From Sparassis latifolia (lineage: Eukaryota > Basidiomycota > Agaricomycetes > Polyporales > Sparassidaceae): a stretch of 64,000 bases of DNA. Each line of letters starts with the position of its first letter. The stretch's first letter is position 1. Where the stretch lies: contig CM031561.1 of assembly GCA_018466975.1 (NCBI GenBank), positions 2,728,001 to 2,792,000 on the forward strand, read 5' to 3'. Position numbers and translations under genes: made by a program. The notes under the pieces are model-generated. The model searched no databases. It was not told where the DNA came from and saw only the letters and a list, made by a program, of their open reading frames with translations. Below are positions 10,639 to 21,190 of this stretch, piece after piece.

Positions 10639-11435
10639 TCAACACAGTCAACGCAGCAGAAATAATCCTTTCACACGTGTCGCTCCTGCTTAACAGTGGA
10701 AGACGGTCAAACGGGAACACGACACAACAGATGCGACCTACTGAAACTCAAAATGAGCTCCTCCTATCAATTTCCGCACGAATGACCCGCCTACTAAAAA
10801 CTTATCCCCGATGATATGTCCGCCAACGTTGGTGGCACAGGCTACAAGCGAATGTCACGGCGGAGGTTGTGACTCAAACGTCACATTCTAGTCACATGAC
10901 TTCGGGACAGCCCGACCCGACTGGACCTCGACGCCGAAGTCTCGCCTGTGATGTCGTCCGCGTTCACTTCGTTGCTCGTGTCGGGATGCTGAATAATGTC
11001 TTCGGTCTTGGACCCTCTCGTTCTGTCTGAGGCTCAAGGTCCGATGCTGCTGGATCAGTCCCGATTCGTTGGAGACTCGACCAGAGCTCTCTCGACAATG
11101 CTGGCGCAGAACATTCTAGAGATTCTGACCAGCATAAAAGGAGGGCGTTTGCGACGGTTCTTCGTCGCTTATGCAAGCACGGTCCTAGGACGTCAACTGG
11201 AGTCGCCATTATCTGGCCGACCGAATTGTGGGTTGCGGGTCGTGGCCAAGTCTTTCCATTTTGGTCTATGGGATGGATACTAACCACGCGGCATACATGG
11301 TAGGAGTAGGGATAGGATCGTTCGTTTTTGTGGTCCTGAGAGTTTTTGACGTCGGTGTTGCGGGGTGTTTCGTCGAATGGGTTGTGAGTCGTTCGGTTTG
11401 CACTTCGGGCGCATGATGGAAGCGATGAAGCGTTG
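10639..11435. other. No gene recognised (upstream of CFT1 relic)
   Basis: Might hold the old CFT1 promoter and the edge of a neighbouring gene. A 95-codon plus frame at 10996-11283 exists, but I do not recognise it. Confidence 0.3.
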
Positions 11436-12200
11436 AATATTATCGCGGTCGAACTCCTCGTCTACTCGTTTCGTTGTTGTTGCAAGCTCGTTTGGCGTCG
11501 TCTCAAGAGGTCTTGGAGTAATATCGGTTCTTTGGATACGGGCGAATATTTCTTTCCCGGAGTTGGTCGGTCGTCTTGGTTGTTGTGGTCAGGTCCCTCG
11601 CGTTTCGCGGATATGTGGTTGAATATTCCTTTCCCGGAGTTGGTCATTTCAGTGTGCAAGCTCGTTTGGCGTCGTCTCAAGGGGTCTCTGGATTAATATC
11701 GTGGCCGGGCGGATCTATGGTTGAATATTTCTTTCCTGGTGTTGGTCGGACGTCTTGGTTGTCGTGGTCTCCGTGGGTCGAATATCGGTTCTTTGGATAC
11801 GGGCGCTTAGGTGGACAGGTACTTTGCGTTTCGCGGATATATGGTTGAATATTCCTTTCCCAGAGTTGGTGGTTTTGTCTGTGGGTCGAATACCGATCTT
11901 TTGGATGTGGGTGCTTCGGTGGACAGGTGCCTCGCGCTTCGAATGGACAACATCGGACAGGAGAATGTCTTGGGTTTCGCATGGACAAGGTTGCTTGGGC
12001 GAATATCTCGCACTTCAAGAGGGCGAATGTCTTGGATATTCCGTACTTCGCATGGGCAAGATCGCATGGGCAAGATCGCATGGGCAAGATCGCATGGGCG
12101 AATACCTCGTACTTCAAAGGGCCCACACCGTGTGGCGCATATTTCGGGCTTTGAGTGGTCGATATTACACGGGCAAATAACTTGGATTCTGAATATTTCG
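11436..12200 (+). repeat. Mosaic minisatellite with recurring GAATATT-CTTTCCCGGAGTTGG units
   Basis: Degenerate copies of a unit containing GAATATT(C/T)CTTTCC(C/T) and (G/A)GTGTTGG or GAGTTGGT recur near 11545, 11620, 11720 and 11848, mixed with GGATACGGGCG and GTTTGGCGTCGTCTCAAG motifs. From 12050 to 12100 a 14-base unit GCATGGGCAAGATC is repeated three times head to tail, followed by a partial copy. Long frames in both strands are a by-product of the periodicity. Confidence 0.6.
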
Positions 12201-12990
12201 GCAAGATCGCCGTGGTACAATTCCTAGGATTTTTCGCGGCGGCAATGACCTCGCATTGAGCAAGATTCGGTGGGAGGATGGGACATTCAAACTGAACATC
12301 GTGTGAGGACGCACGCGTGTGCTGAAGTTCGACATTCAAGTTTGTTTCGCCTGACGTTACGGCTACTCTGGAGATTTCGGTGTCGAGGTCGCTTGTGGGA
12401 ATTCCTCTCTTTGCGAGAACTGCTATTTATGCGACTTGCAGTCTGCCGGTGTTGCGGAGGATTGGGTCGACAGAAGGTCCGATGTTTAGTCTCGTTGACT
12501 TTCCTACCGAACAGAGTAGTGACTGTCTGCCCATGAGATCGTTCGTTCGTCGGCGACGCGTCGCCTTCTCGTATTTCTGGCTTGGAGAGGAAGAGGCAGG
12601 TTGGGTAGTTTGTCGTTGTTGAAGGTTTGTTTTGACGAAGGTATGTGGTGGTTCTCCTGTTGCACTATGTTTGACACTTAACGATTAGTGCAGATTGAGG
12701 GCTAGCCTGTGTTCGGCGCCATTCGTCTAAATGGCGCCAGGATTGGTTCCAGGGAGGAGTGTAGAAGGAAAGTGCTAGGGTTGGGTTGGAAATATATTTT
12801 GCCTTTGTCTAATTCGTTTGCGTGTCTCCAGAGAAGATCGATTCTAAGGTTACGGTTTCTTACATCGGTTGACACGCTTTTTAAGTGGAATCGCGGCACA
12901 GGTCAGACTCGTATATAAGAGGCGACTGCTGTAGATGGGCACGCCGAAGGCCTTCCATTGATTACCCTCCAGCATTGACCAAGTTCTGTA
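12201..12990. other. No gene recognised
   Basis: Only short frames, no repeat that I can match elsewhere in the window, and no RNA gene signal. Confidence 0.3.
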
Positions 12991-12993
12991 GCT

Positions 12994-13929
12994 ATGCCCG
13001 AGTCGATTACTCTGTACACGGCCAAGGTGACTGTTATCCGTTGATCGGGGTCTAATAGGATCGACGCTTACTTATATCATTTCCCTCTTTAGATCTGCCC
13101 TTATGCTCAGAGGGTGCATCAGTTTCAGTGCAGGAATATGAGACGGACCTTGACCATCCCAATTAGGTTGAGCTAGCGTTGGAGGAAGCCAAGGCACCGT
13201 ATACCAAGTTCCAGATCAACCTGCAGAACAAGCCCGATTGGTATGCTCCCCTCGTCAACCCGGCAAGTAAGGTACGTATTTACCATACCTTCGGCTTGCT
13301 GTGGCGGTTCATCGACAGTCCTCTTAGGTTCCAGCCATTGCATACGGTGGCCCTGCGGTCGCTGCGCACCAGCCATCCCCGAAGTCAACCAAGTTGACAG
13401 AGTCGCTCGTCTTGATTGAGTTCGTCGCGGACTCGTTCCCCGATGGTCACTTACTTCCGGCAGACCCCGTCCTCCGTGCCACGCGCTTCTTCATCGACGT
13501 CGTCTCCACGAAGTTCGTCCCCACGTGGATCGAATTCGTGAGCGGTAAGGGCACCGCAGACGCCTTCGTCAGTGCACAGAGCAGGTCACTGCACTCCTCC
13601 CGTAGACTGGATTCGCGGTGAGCGAGTACTCGACTGCCGATATTGCCGTGACGCCGTTCCTTGCTCGCGCGCTCACTGCTTTGAAGAATGATCTCGGACT
13701 GTATCCTGCGGGAGAGGGGAAGAAGCTCTATGATCTCTTCCACACCCCGCGCTTTGAGAGGTTGCAGAAGTACTGGCACGACGTTAGCTCGCGGTTTAGC
13801 TTCAAGGCTACGTTCGATGAGGTGCGTTGTTATAGTTGCATCATTCTATATGATGGGTGCGCTAACGGGATGCGCATTCTGCAGGCATACGTCATTGAGA
13901 AATATAGTGCCAGGTTCGCAAGGCAGTAA
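12994..13929 (+). pseudogene. Glutathione S-transferase, broken copy
   Basis: The spliced reading starts MPESITLYTAK, ICPYAQRV, ELALEEAKAPYTKFQINL, a thioredoxin-fold N-terminal GST domain with the usual NPASK-VPAI turn. It continues through TESLVLIEFVADSFPD and WIEFVSGKG. Near 13570 the frame shifts, and the next in-frame stretch (EQVTALLP) runs into TAG before TGFAVSEYSTADIAVTPFLARAL. The C-terminal exon pair (HDVSSRFSFKATFDE, AYVIEKYSARFARQ) is otherwise good, with GT..AG introns. GSTs conjugate glutathione to electrophiles in the cytosol. Subclass is not settled; omega/Ure2-like is plausible. A sequencing error could explain the frameshift but not the in-frame stop as easily. Confidence 0.65.
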
Positions 13930-13959
13930 AATGAGGCGCAGATTGAACAGGCTCCTTGC

Positions 13960-14190
13960 AGGTCTGCGTGCATTTCTGGGATGGATCCCGAGAAATATTG
14001 GTTAGTGACTGTAAATCGCGAGGTTCCGATATGGATAACGTGGCAGTCTCGGAACACCACTTGGGAAGTTTGCCCCTTGGCCATCGCCTCTCACTCGATC
14101 GACGGTGTTGTGTAATGTGTTGTACTAGATGCAATCTCGTGGATCGCAGACTTTCTACGATACCTTCCTTTTTTGTCTGCCCCCTCACTT
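13960..14190 (+). repeat. Dispersed repeat block R3, copy 2
   Basis: Matches 6105-6323 and 63545-63772. It begins about 30 bases after the GST relic and ends just upstream of the leader of the intact coiled-coil gene. Confidence 0.7.
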
Positions 14191-14343
14191 AACCTATGTA
14201 CGCACGCTTATAGTAGCGCCGACACGTGTTCTCATCAAGTTTTCTATACGTTGGAATGAGGGTGAGCACATCTCACTCGTTTATCACAACCACTGGTGCT
14301 GATCTGCCTGTAGTTGGCGTCCACCATCTAGCCATTCTGAAAG

Positions 14344-15048
14344 ATGTCGGAGCCCATGCAGGCACATGAGAATATCGAAGCGACGCGAAGGGCCCGCGAG
14401 GAGATCAAGAGCCTGCAGGCCAAGCTCGCTTGTTTGCAAGCTGAATTCGACGATCTGGAAAACCAGATTCGCATTGTGGAACAGACATCGATCGACGTCG
14501 ATCCGCCTCTCTTTGACGATTCGGCGAGCACCTCTGCCCGTCAGCTGAGCGATACATTCCCTGCCGAGTATCTTCCTCACCTCCAGTCGCCTCTCCCCGA
14601 CGCCGCATCCGAGTCCGAGTCCGAGTCCGAGTCCGAGTCCGAGTCCGAGTCCGAGTCCGAGTCAGAATCTGAGCCCAAGCAGGTGCAGACCCTCGACGAC
14701 TTCGTAGCATCATTTGACCCCGAAGACAAACACATACAGGCGCAGCTCCTCGACCTCCTCCGCGCGCTGTCGGATTTCTATCTTCGCACGCAGATCCTCA
14801 GAAGTGAGGCATCGCGCAAGTTGCGCAAGCTGGTGGACGAGAGGAACCCGTGCCGCAGGGTGGCGCGCAGGATTGAGGCGCATGAGGCGCTGATGCGTAA
14901 GCTCGAGGCGCGGATCTCGGCATGCGAATCTGGCAGTCCCGCGGGAGGGATGCGTCGCATGGGCGTAAGGCCGTACGTCGGTAAGCCGTGTCCTACGTAC
15001 GCATCGACTCGGAGAACGGCGCTGATCATGACCTCGATCGCATTGTAA
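14344..15048 (+). CDS. Coiled-coil, Ser/Glu-rich protein; intact member of a local multi-copy family
   Basis: Single coding exon of 234 codons. Residues about 12-45 form a heptad-like coiled coil (ARREEIKSLQAKLACLQAEF type spacing). Then comes a conserved block VDPP.FDDSASTSA, a run of alternating Ser-Glu (about residues 88-107) coded by GAGTCC repeats, and a C-terminal helical part ending ALMRKLEARISACESGSP. The leader has an apparent intron (GTGAGC at about 14258 to CTGTAG at about 14313) whose sequence CTCGTTTATCA is conserved in the copies near 4.5, 20.9 and 21.4 kb. The family is unknown to me. No transposase, nuclease or enzyme motif is visible. The ATG chosen is conserved in copy 4 (MSGPIQAHE against MSEPMQAHE). 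Confidence 0.6.
   Translation: MSEPMQAHENIEATRRAREEIKSLQAKLACLQAEFDDLENQIRIVEQTSIDVDPPLFDDSASTSARQLSDTFPAEYLPHLQSPLPDAASESESESESESESESESESESEPKQVQTLDDFVASFDPEDKHIQAQLLDLLRALSDFYLRTQILRSEASRKLRKLVDERNPCRRVARRIEAHEALMRKLEARISACESGSPAGGMRRMGVRPYVGKPCPTYASTRRTALIMTSIAL
14606..14662 (+). repeat. GAGTCC hexanucleotide microsatellite inside the coding region
   Basis: About nine tandem GAGTCC units encode alternating Glu-Ser. The related copy 4 has no such expansion at the same place. Confidence 0.85.
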
Positions 15049-15084
15049 ACAGTCCCCCATCTACCTATTGCCCAGTCATATCGA

Positions 15085-15530
15085 TCCAAAAATGTCGATC
15101 TCATGAGGTGGACGGATCGGTCTGAAACCATCGCCAGGCCCTCTCGACTTGCTAGCAGCGGTTCGATCACTGGACTGACAAACGTATGAGCGTTGTCATG
15201 CGCTACCAACAGTGAATATGGTACTTGGCGGCAAGTGATAATGCACACTAGTAAGCAGGTTGAGCCACGCCTATGGCGCTGTCCCAGAGCCCTTATAGAA
15301 CACCACGTGGGTGGTTTTTGGGGAGGTGATGGCAGATGAGAGGACGGCATTGAAAGGTGGTGGATTCGTCATGCAACATATTATCTGTGGTATGTACGTA
15401 CTCAATGAGACCTCCAGTGTACTGAATTCATTGTATCGTTTGCGAATTGCAACTCCGTAGAAATCCCAGTGTAATACGTGTCTTGCCACGGAAGAAAAAG
15501 GAGAAACATTTCACAAGCATGCATGGGAAC
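15085..15530 (+). repeat. Conserved 3' flank of the coiled-coil family (copy 2)
   Basis: Aligns by eye with 24360-24820 (CCAAAAATGTCGAT, GGTTGAGCCAC / GGTGGAGCCACAC, GAGACCTCCAGTG, TTCATTGTAT) and in part with 5150-5330. The repeated unit is therefore larger than the coding region and ends near an A-rich tract. Confidence 0.6.
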
Positions 15531-15714
15531 TCCACAGATACAGCAAAGCCCCAATCCTCAAGGTGCCGCATATCAACACATCTACATCCTCCCTCCCCGC
15601 TTAATAATACTACCACCCGGGGCAGTTCGGTGCCGATTCAACTTTCCTCTAGATTGGACGTGCTCGTGCTCATGTGGTTCTACAGGCTAATGGTGTTGTA
15701 CGCCGCTTCCCACT

Positions 15715-16030
15715 TTGAACCTCTCGATATCAACGATGTTGGTGTGGATGACTCGGACCTTAGAGACATCAAACGTGCCGCTTCGACTATCCATTCAGGT
15801 AAGTCCTTACGTTTTCCCTCGTGGGTAACTGCCCGTATAACGTTTAGACTAGATGGTTTACACACGGTTGCGAGACTGATTGCTCTCCAGACATGGTCAT
15901 CTTTGCAAATTTTCTTCCTTGCGATGATGTTGTTTCCGGAGGCGCAATGCAGCGTAAGGCTCAGGAAGAGATCGCCAAAGTTATAGGGATTCGTGCTCTG
16001 ACAGTTTATGCAGACCTCGAGCAGTCTTGA
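15715..16030 (+). pseudogene. Cytochrome P450 remnant
   Basis: Short stretch matching the I-helix to K-helix side of a fungal P450: DSDLRDIKRAASTIHSG, then, after a putative intron, SSLQIFFLAMMLFPEAQ and, one frame over, RKAQEEIAKVIGIRALTVYAD. The expected AGxDTT oxygen-binding motif is not readable and there is no haem-binding Cys region nearby, so this is an isolated fragment. Confidence 0.55.
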
Positions 16031-16283
16031 GTCTATCGTGACATAGATGGTGCGGAACGCCCGTAGCGTGACAAGCGCACAGAACGTCCTGTCGACTTCA
16101 TGAAGCATGAAGCTCAGCAATCTCCCTTTGTTTCTATTGGTTATAAAATTGTGTACAGTGCTCACATGCAGTAATATCAACAACCGACGTAATTCGCAGA
16201 CCCGTCTGCTGATGGAAAAAAAAGGAATGTCACTGAGTTATGACCCACCCCGGAAAAATACTGGTCAACACCTTCTAATTATT

Positions 16284-17574
16284 TCAAACCCAAACAGGAG
16301 AACGGCTGCTAGCGTGGAGAAGTGCGTCTTCGAGCAGTCTGGCCGAACTACCGTCCTCCGAGAGCACGGGCATTTCTTCAAGGTCTTCCAACACTTTGTC
16401 GATGTACTTCGCAGCACCAGAAAGATGAGCTACCTTGGCACATGCTGCATGAAGGGCCAGGTAATCTGGCAACGGAACCGGGAGGAGTTCTGGATCGGTC
16501 GTGGTAAAGGTGACATGTTTTGGAAGTCGTCCGAATCCGAGGTACATATCAGATCTACCTTCCAGCTTATATTTATTTTTTGTTTTCTATCTTTTTTTGT
16601 CACTGCCTTGTGCAGAAGGGAAAGTATAATCACGTACTGTTGCAGTGAACCAAACCGCCAAAGCATCGAAACTACGATGCACGTTGTACTCCAATGTCAT
16701 GACATTTTCCAGGCGATGGACCTTGACACCGTTCAAGTCATCGGATAGCTTTTTACGGCTACTAAAGGTATTCATGATACTCCAGACCGTAGCAGCATAA
16801 TCGGCCTGAAAAGAGCAAATGAATATTTGGCAGAAAATCGGTGGGTAGAAGTACCTCGTCTGAATTCGTGGCATTCAAATTCGTTGACTCAGACAGTATA
16901 TGAGCGCACTCCGTGTATACAAAGTTAGCCCCTTCACTTAGGGCTCTGCCTGACAACTCTTTACTCTTCTCGGCGGAGGGAATGTCATAGGCGCCGGTGA
17001 CCACACACCGAAACCCGTCACGGACAAGGGCCTTCGCAATGGCCGGAGTTAGTGAACGTGATCGATTGAAATAAGGCGAAACTGACTTGATTTTTTGCGG
17101 TAGAATGACCCTGCGGTGCCTCCTCCAAACAATCCTTAATCATGTCTGCCATCGTGTCGAAGGAGGGACGTGACGTGTGATTTGAAGGCGTGGGTGTCGG
17201 TCCTTTGCTGGATCGAACTGGGAATATTTTTATTTAGATGTACGCCAGCTGAATAAACAAATGCCGAGATACATACAGGCTCGGACGTAGTGGTCGAAAT
17301 ACATCTTCCCGAGTTGAACTAGCGCCATTTTGTCTTCGCACGATATAATTTCCTTGGAAACTGAGACCCGTGCATTGATATTCGGGCCATAACTTAGAAG
17401 GTAGCCGAGAATGCGACAAAACATCATTTGTTCTTTGGAATTTTGTGCGGGGGTGGCGTCGGCCTCGATCTCCTCCTCGAGGCGCAAACATATCTGATAG
17501 GTACTGTTGAGGTGCAGGAATTGCTCGGAATGGCACTGTAAATCCTCCGGGAGTTCTCTAGGAAGCTTGCTCAT
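16284..17574 (-). CDS. HNH-domain protein (basidiomycete type), five exons
   Basis: Splicing 17574-17277, 17217-17087, 17031-16855, 16805-16634 and 16558-16284 gives 350 codons in frame. The N-terminal part (MSKLPRELPED ...) is family-specific. The middle reads ALVRDGFRCVVTGAYD followed by FVYTECAHILSESTN, the core of an HNH-2 type nuclease domain (Cys/His/Asn positions visible). The C-terminal region contains LNGVKVHRLENVMTLEYNVH and LPDYLALHAACAKVAHLSG, which I know from many mushroom proteins of this family. Whether the protein cuts DNA is unknown. Intron 2 uses a GTCAGT donor. A decayed relative lies at 33056-34247. Confidence 0.8.
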
Positions 17575-18042
17575 TGTCGCAGACGAAGGACTTGGATGGG
17601 TGGTAAGGGCCTGATCTACTCTGAGGCCCCAGCCTACCGTGACGGCCGCCACATGAACAAGAGATTAGATAATCGCATAAGTGGGGTTTTCCTGATGCCC
17701 ATCCCCGAGAAATGTCGTCGCCAGGATCGGAGCTCTTGGTTGATTCGCGGGGGTCCTATGCCAGCAGATGCAAACTTACTACAAAGGAGCCCGCCTTCGA
17801 GATGCTCGTATAACTACCTGGGGTGCTCTAGCTTAGCAACTACTTACTCTGACTCAACGGCCGGAAATCCGACATCGAGCGCATGCTTCCCATGACTTGT
17901 TCCCAAGTGCCAACTGTGGGGTGCAGTTCGTGCTGTGTACATAGCGCAAGAATCACTGAAAGTTGTCTTTCAGCAGTATTTGTGATGTGACGGCAAAGTC
18001 ACGGTGGCACCTCTCCACTTCCTCTCCCTGCCACAAACCACC
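17575..18042. other. Intergenic, divergent promoters of HNH and F-box genes
   Basis: 468 bases between divergent starts. No repeat copy or RNA gene seen. Confidence 0.4.
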
Positions 18043-19511
18043 ATGTCAAGCAGCATCAGTCTGGACCTAGACGTTCTCTTTATGATCACATTTCTGCTCT
18101 CGTCAAAAGATGCTCTTGCCCTTTCCCTCACGTGTCGACAAATTCATTCGTTTGCGAAACAGCATGCGCTCTCGTCAGTCAGGCTGACATCTACAAAGCA
18201 ACTTGGCAAGTTCTGCGATTCAATGTTCGATGGCGCTCCAAGTTGCTGGAATTGGGTGCGGAGGCTTGACGTTGCCATGTCCGCATTTGACGTGAAGTCC
18301 GAACAAAAGACTGCTCCCTGGGGCAATTTTTCGGATGTTCCTCGTCTTGCGGAGCTGATCACGCATGCCCTCAACCTCGAATTCCTTTCTATTGACTGCG
18401 TTGAATTCCTACTACGGAAGGGATCCCCTATTGGAGACGCCATTGCCTCACTTACCAGCCTTGAGGAGCTGGAACTGCATGAGGCAGATTCTCAAGCCGT
18501 GGAGATGCTGAGAGGGATGCGAAGCGGGCTCCGCAAACTCGTCCTGCACCACGCTTGTAGCAATCAACAACCTACACCTCAGATCTTTGTGTCCATCCTT
18601 CCTTTTCAAAACCTGCAGGTCCTGGAACTGGCCCACTCTTGCTGGCCTAAATGGATGGATATGCCATGGGACGAGCGATGGCGGTGGCCAACAGTCCGCG
18701 TTCTCCGCTTGAAGCATAGCAAATTGTCAATGGCCCAATTGGTACGCGCTTTCCCCAATGTCAGGAAACTCAGCATCAGGACAGTAACATTGCCAAGGGA
18801 GTCGGAAACGCGGTGCTGGGATAGCTTGGATTACGTCTACATCGGGCATGGTCGCCCGTGGACTTCGACGTTAGACTGGGATCAGAGGATAACCTGTCCT
18901 GTTCACTCGTTGGAATTCGAGGATAACTACAAGTCCAACTCCGAGGAACAGATCGTAATGGTCAACACCATTCGGGAGACCACTCCTCGTGTATTGTCAG
19001 TGACAATCAAGTCCTCGGACGCTAAGTTTTGGATGTCCTTGATGGCAACTGGTGCCGCGAGACTCAGATATCTCAACCTCAATCTCCGTCTGACGCCTCG
19101 GAAGCGTGGAACGCATCTCGCACAATGGCTGGTGAGATTCCATCACTGTGGCGTACACATCTGCATGTTTTGACACCAACATTGAAACAGGAGAAGATAC
19201 CTCTGATTCTGAGCACGCTCGACATAATTTGTATCCGAGTGTGCATCACTTCTCGGAACCTCTCCAGAGCTGCCATGACTGTTCGTTGGCCCTTGCGCCT
19301 TGCTACTTGTTTGCCTTCTCTGCGCTACATTGCCATCGCCCGCAAGATCGGCGATGCGCCCTGCATGGCGGAGGATGCGTTTTGGTCGCGTGTCTCGGGG
19401 CCTGTGAAGGAGCGTCGCCTGCAGCCAGTCGCAACGCATGTGGGTGTGCGCGTCCACACGTACCTGCATGCCGGTGACATGGAGGCGCTTGCTCGGCTCG
19501 ATGGTGCGTAG
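18043..19511 (+). CDS. F-box/leucine-rich-repeat-like protein
   Basis: Two exons (18043-19131 and 19191-19511, intron GTGAGA..AACAG of 59 nt) encode 469 residues. Residues 1-45 look like an F-box (LDLDVLFMITFLLSSKDALALSLTCRQIHSFA), which would bind Skp1 in an SCF ubiquitin ligase. The rest has irregular leucine-rich segments (LEFLSIDCVEFL, LQVLELAHSCWP, VRVLRLKHSKL, VRKLSIRTV) expected to form the substrate-binding side. I chose MSSSISLDL at 18043 rather than an in-frame ATG 13 codons upstream because the F-box follows directly. Such genes are abundant and fast-evolving in mushrooms; the substrate is unknown. Confidence 0.75.
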
Positions 19512-19740
19512 TTTTTTGTTCGTTGTTGGTACGGAGAAAGCGAACGCACTGACGTTCGCAATTGCTGTTGCAGAAACGCTGCCCTCTCCGTCGGGGAGTA
19601 GCAATCATAGATGAATGAAGTGTATGTAGCACAAAATGCACACCTGTTAGCTGACGCAAGTGTATAGTTGAATTTGCGGGCAATAGGATATTGGGTTCAC
19701 AATCACCGTTAAGCAGTTACACCCCAGCGCATGCATGAGG

Positions 19741-20050
19741 GTCTTATTGTGCCCGATATCGAAGGGTCACCCGTGTCCCATGCCTTGCAGCTGTGAATGC
19801 AGGGTGTTGCACACAAAGGAACGACCCAGTGCGAACTATGTCCACCGAAACCACCATCTGGTTGATAACTGGGTGAGTCTGCCAGTGAAGATGACATAGA
19901 ACGGTGCCGACCTCACCAATCATCTCCAGTTCTTCTCGAGGTATCGGACTCGAGCTCACGAAACAGTTGCTCCGTTCGGCTGCAAACATCGACATTGCGA
20001 CATGTAGAGACTCAGAAAATATGCCAAAGCGCAAGGGACCCGGGACCCTA
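19741..20050 (+). pseudogene. Short-chain dehydrogenase, 5' fragment (paralogue of 62484-63401)
   Basis: From ATG 19838 it reads MSTETTIWLITG, then an intron (GTGAGT .. CTCCAG) and SSRGIGLELTKQLLRSAAN, the NADP-binding Rossmann start TGSSRGIG. It stops matching after GPGTL near 20050, where R4-related DNA begins. Upstream sequence (GTGCCCGATAT, AAGGGTCACCC) also matches the other copy. Only about 60 codons remain. Confidence 0.75.
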
Positions 20051-20059
20051 CAACACAGA

Positions 20060-20460
20060 AGAACAAGAACGTGCGCACCGAATAGTCAACCACTCTGAAA
20101 ACGCTGTTTGCGAATGTCGTGACCGAGCTCGAGGGTCATGATGTGGAGCGCGATGATCATTATCGCAAGCGGGCGGTGTAATGGCAGAAAGCGGCTGTAT
20201 CGTATGAAGAGCGTGAGCGCGTAGCTTCAACGGCGCTGTCCCTGAGTCGGTTGCCCCTGCGGAGTGCGGCGACATGGGGCATTTCAGGCAGGGAACCGTG
20301 GCCGGAGAGGTGATCATGAGTGAGACGAATGGATGCCGCGTGCAGGAGAAGCTCGTCGAAAGGCGCGAGGTTCATCGGGCAGGCTGAACGTCTGGGTCAA
20401 GCACGTCTCCTGGGGTGTGTCTGTGGTGCCATCTCCGCAGGCATACCCTTCTGGATGAAG
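20060..20460 (+). repeat. Dispersed repeat block R4, copy 2
   Basis: Matches 2480-2880 in the same direction and abuts the dehydrogenase fragment. Confidence 0.65.
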
Positions 20461-20589
20461 GGACAGAGCTCAAGCTGGAGTGTGTCATTGTGCTTCTCAA
20501 GCGTATCGGGTGGGTTATAAACGGAGAGCTGGGGAATTGTGCGATGTCCAAAAGCTTGGTGTCTGAGCGCTGAGGGTACACCCGACACC

Positions 20590-20850
20590 CGCCGGTGATG
20601 GAGGACACAGACATCCACAGCCCGAAGACTATATAGTTTCAGAGTGTCCTGGCTTGTTGGTATCGTGCGGCTTGGCATCGCATAGACGCATCCGTGACAC
20701 CTGCCTCGTTACGAACCCATTGAGAGGATTCTCTGATGTACTACAAGCAGCTCCTCCATGGCGGCGGACGAGGAGGTGAGCAGGACGCGAACTTCGACCT
20801 TGCCTACCTCATCTCTCACCGATCGTCGTCCTCCGATCGAATCTCAGTGA
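20590..20850 (+). repeat. Dispersed repeat block R5, copy 2 (empty-site copy)
   Basis: Matches 3090-3280 and continues without interruption into the leader at 20865, showing what the 3.3 kb locus looked like before the TA-flanked element inserted. Confidence 0.65.
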
Positions 20851-20864
20851 GGACTGCGCGAAGA

Positions 20865-21190
20865 TTCCACTCGTTTATCATACGCTGATCTGCTTGTAGG
20901 ACGTCGCGTCGACCATCGAGGTAGATATCTTACTCCTTCCCTAGGCCTGCGCAACACAGCGTCCACCGTGACTTTCCAAGTTCTCAAAGTTATCGGAGCC
21001 CATGGACTTGCACGAGAGTGAAGGTCGGCCCACGCGTACCCACGAGGAGCTTGGGGGACGCAAGCACACCCCCAACCTCGCTTGCTCGCTCGCCGACGTG
21101 AATGCGGCCAATCCAGTGCCCGCCACCCCATCTGAGTCCGCGCCGAAGTGGCCCCTCAATACCGTGGACGACCTAGTAGGTCTACAGTAG
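20865..21190 (+). pseudogene. Coiled-coil gene family, copy 3 (5' part only)
   Basis: The leader (CACTCGTTTATCATA .. CTTGTAG, GACGTCGCGTCGACC) is followed from 21002 by a 62-codon frame (MDLHESEGRPTRTHEELGG ... WPLN, TVDDLVGLQ) that matches copy 1 and shares the TVDD motif with copies 2 and 4. It ends early at TAG. Confidence 0.5.

Noticed and set aside
18004..18042. F-box gene start at 18004
   Set aside because: Possible, but the extra 13 residues (MAPLHFLSLPQTT) have no support and the ATG at 18043 directly precedes the F-box.
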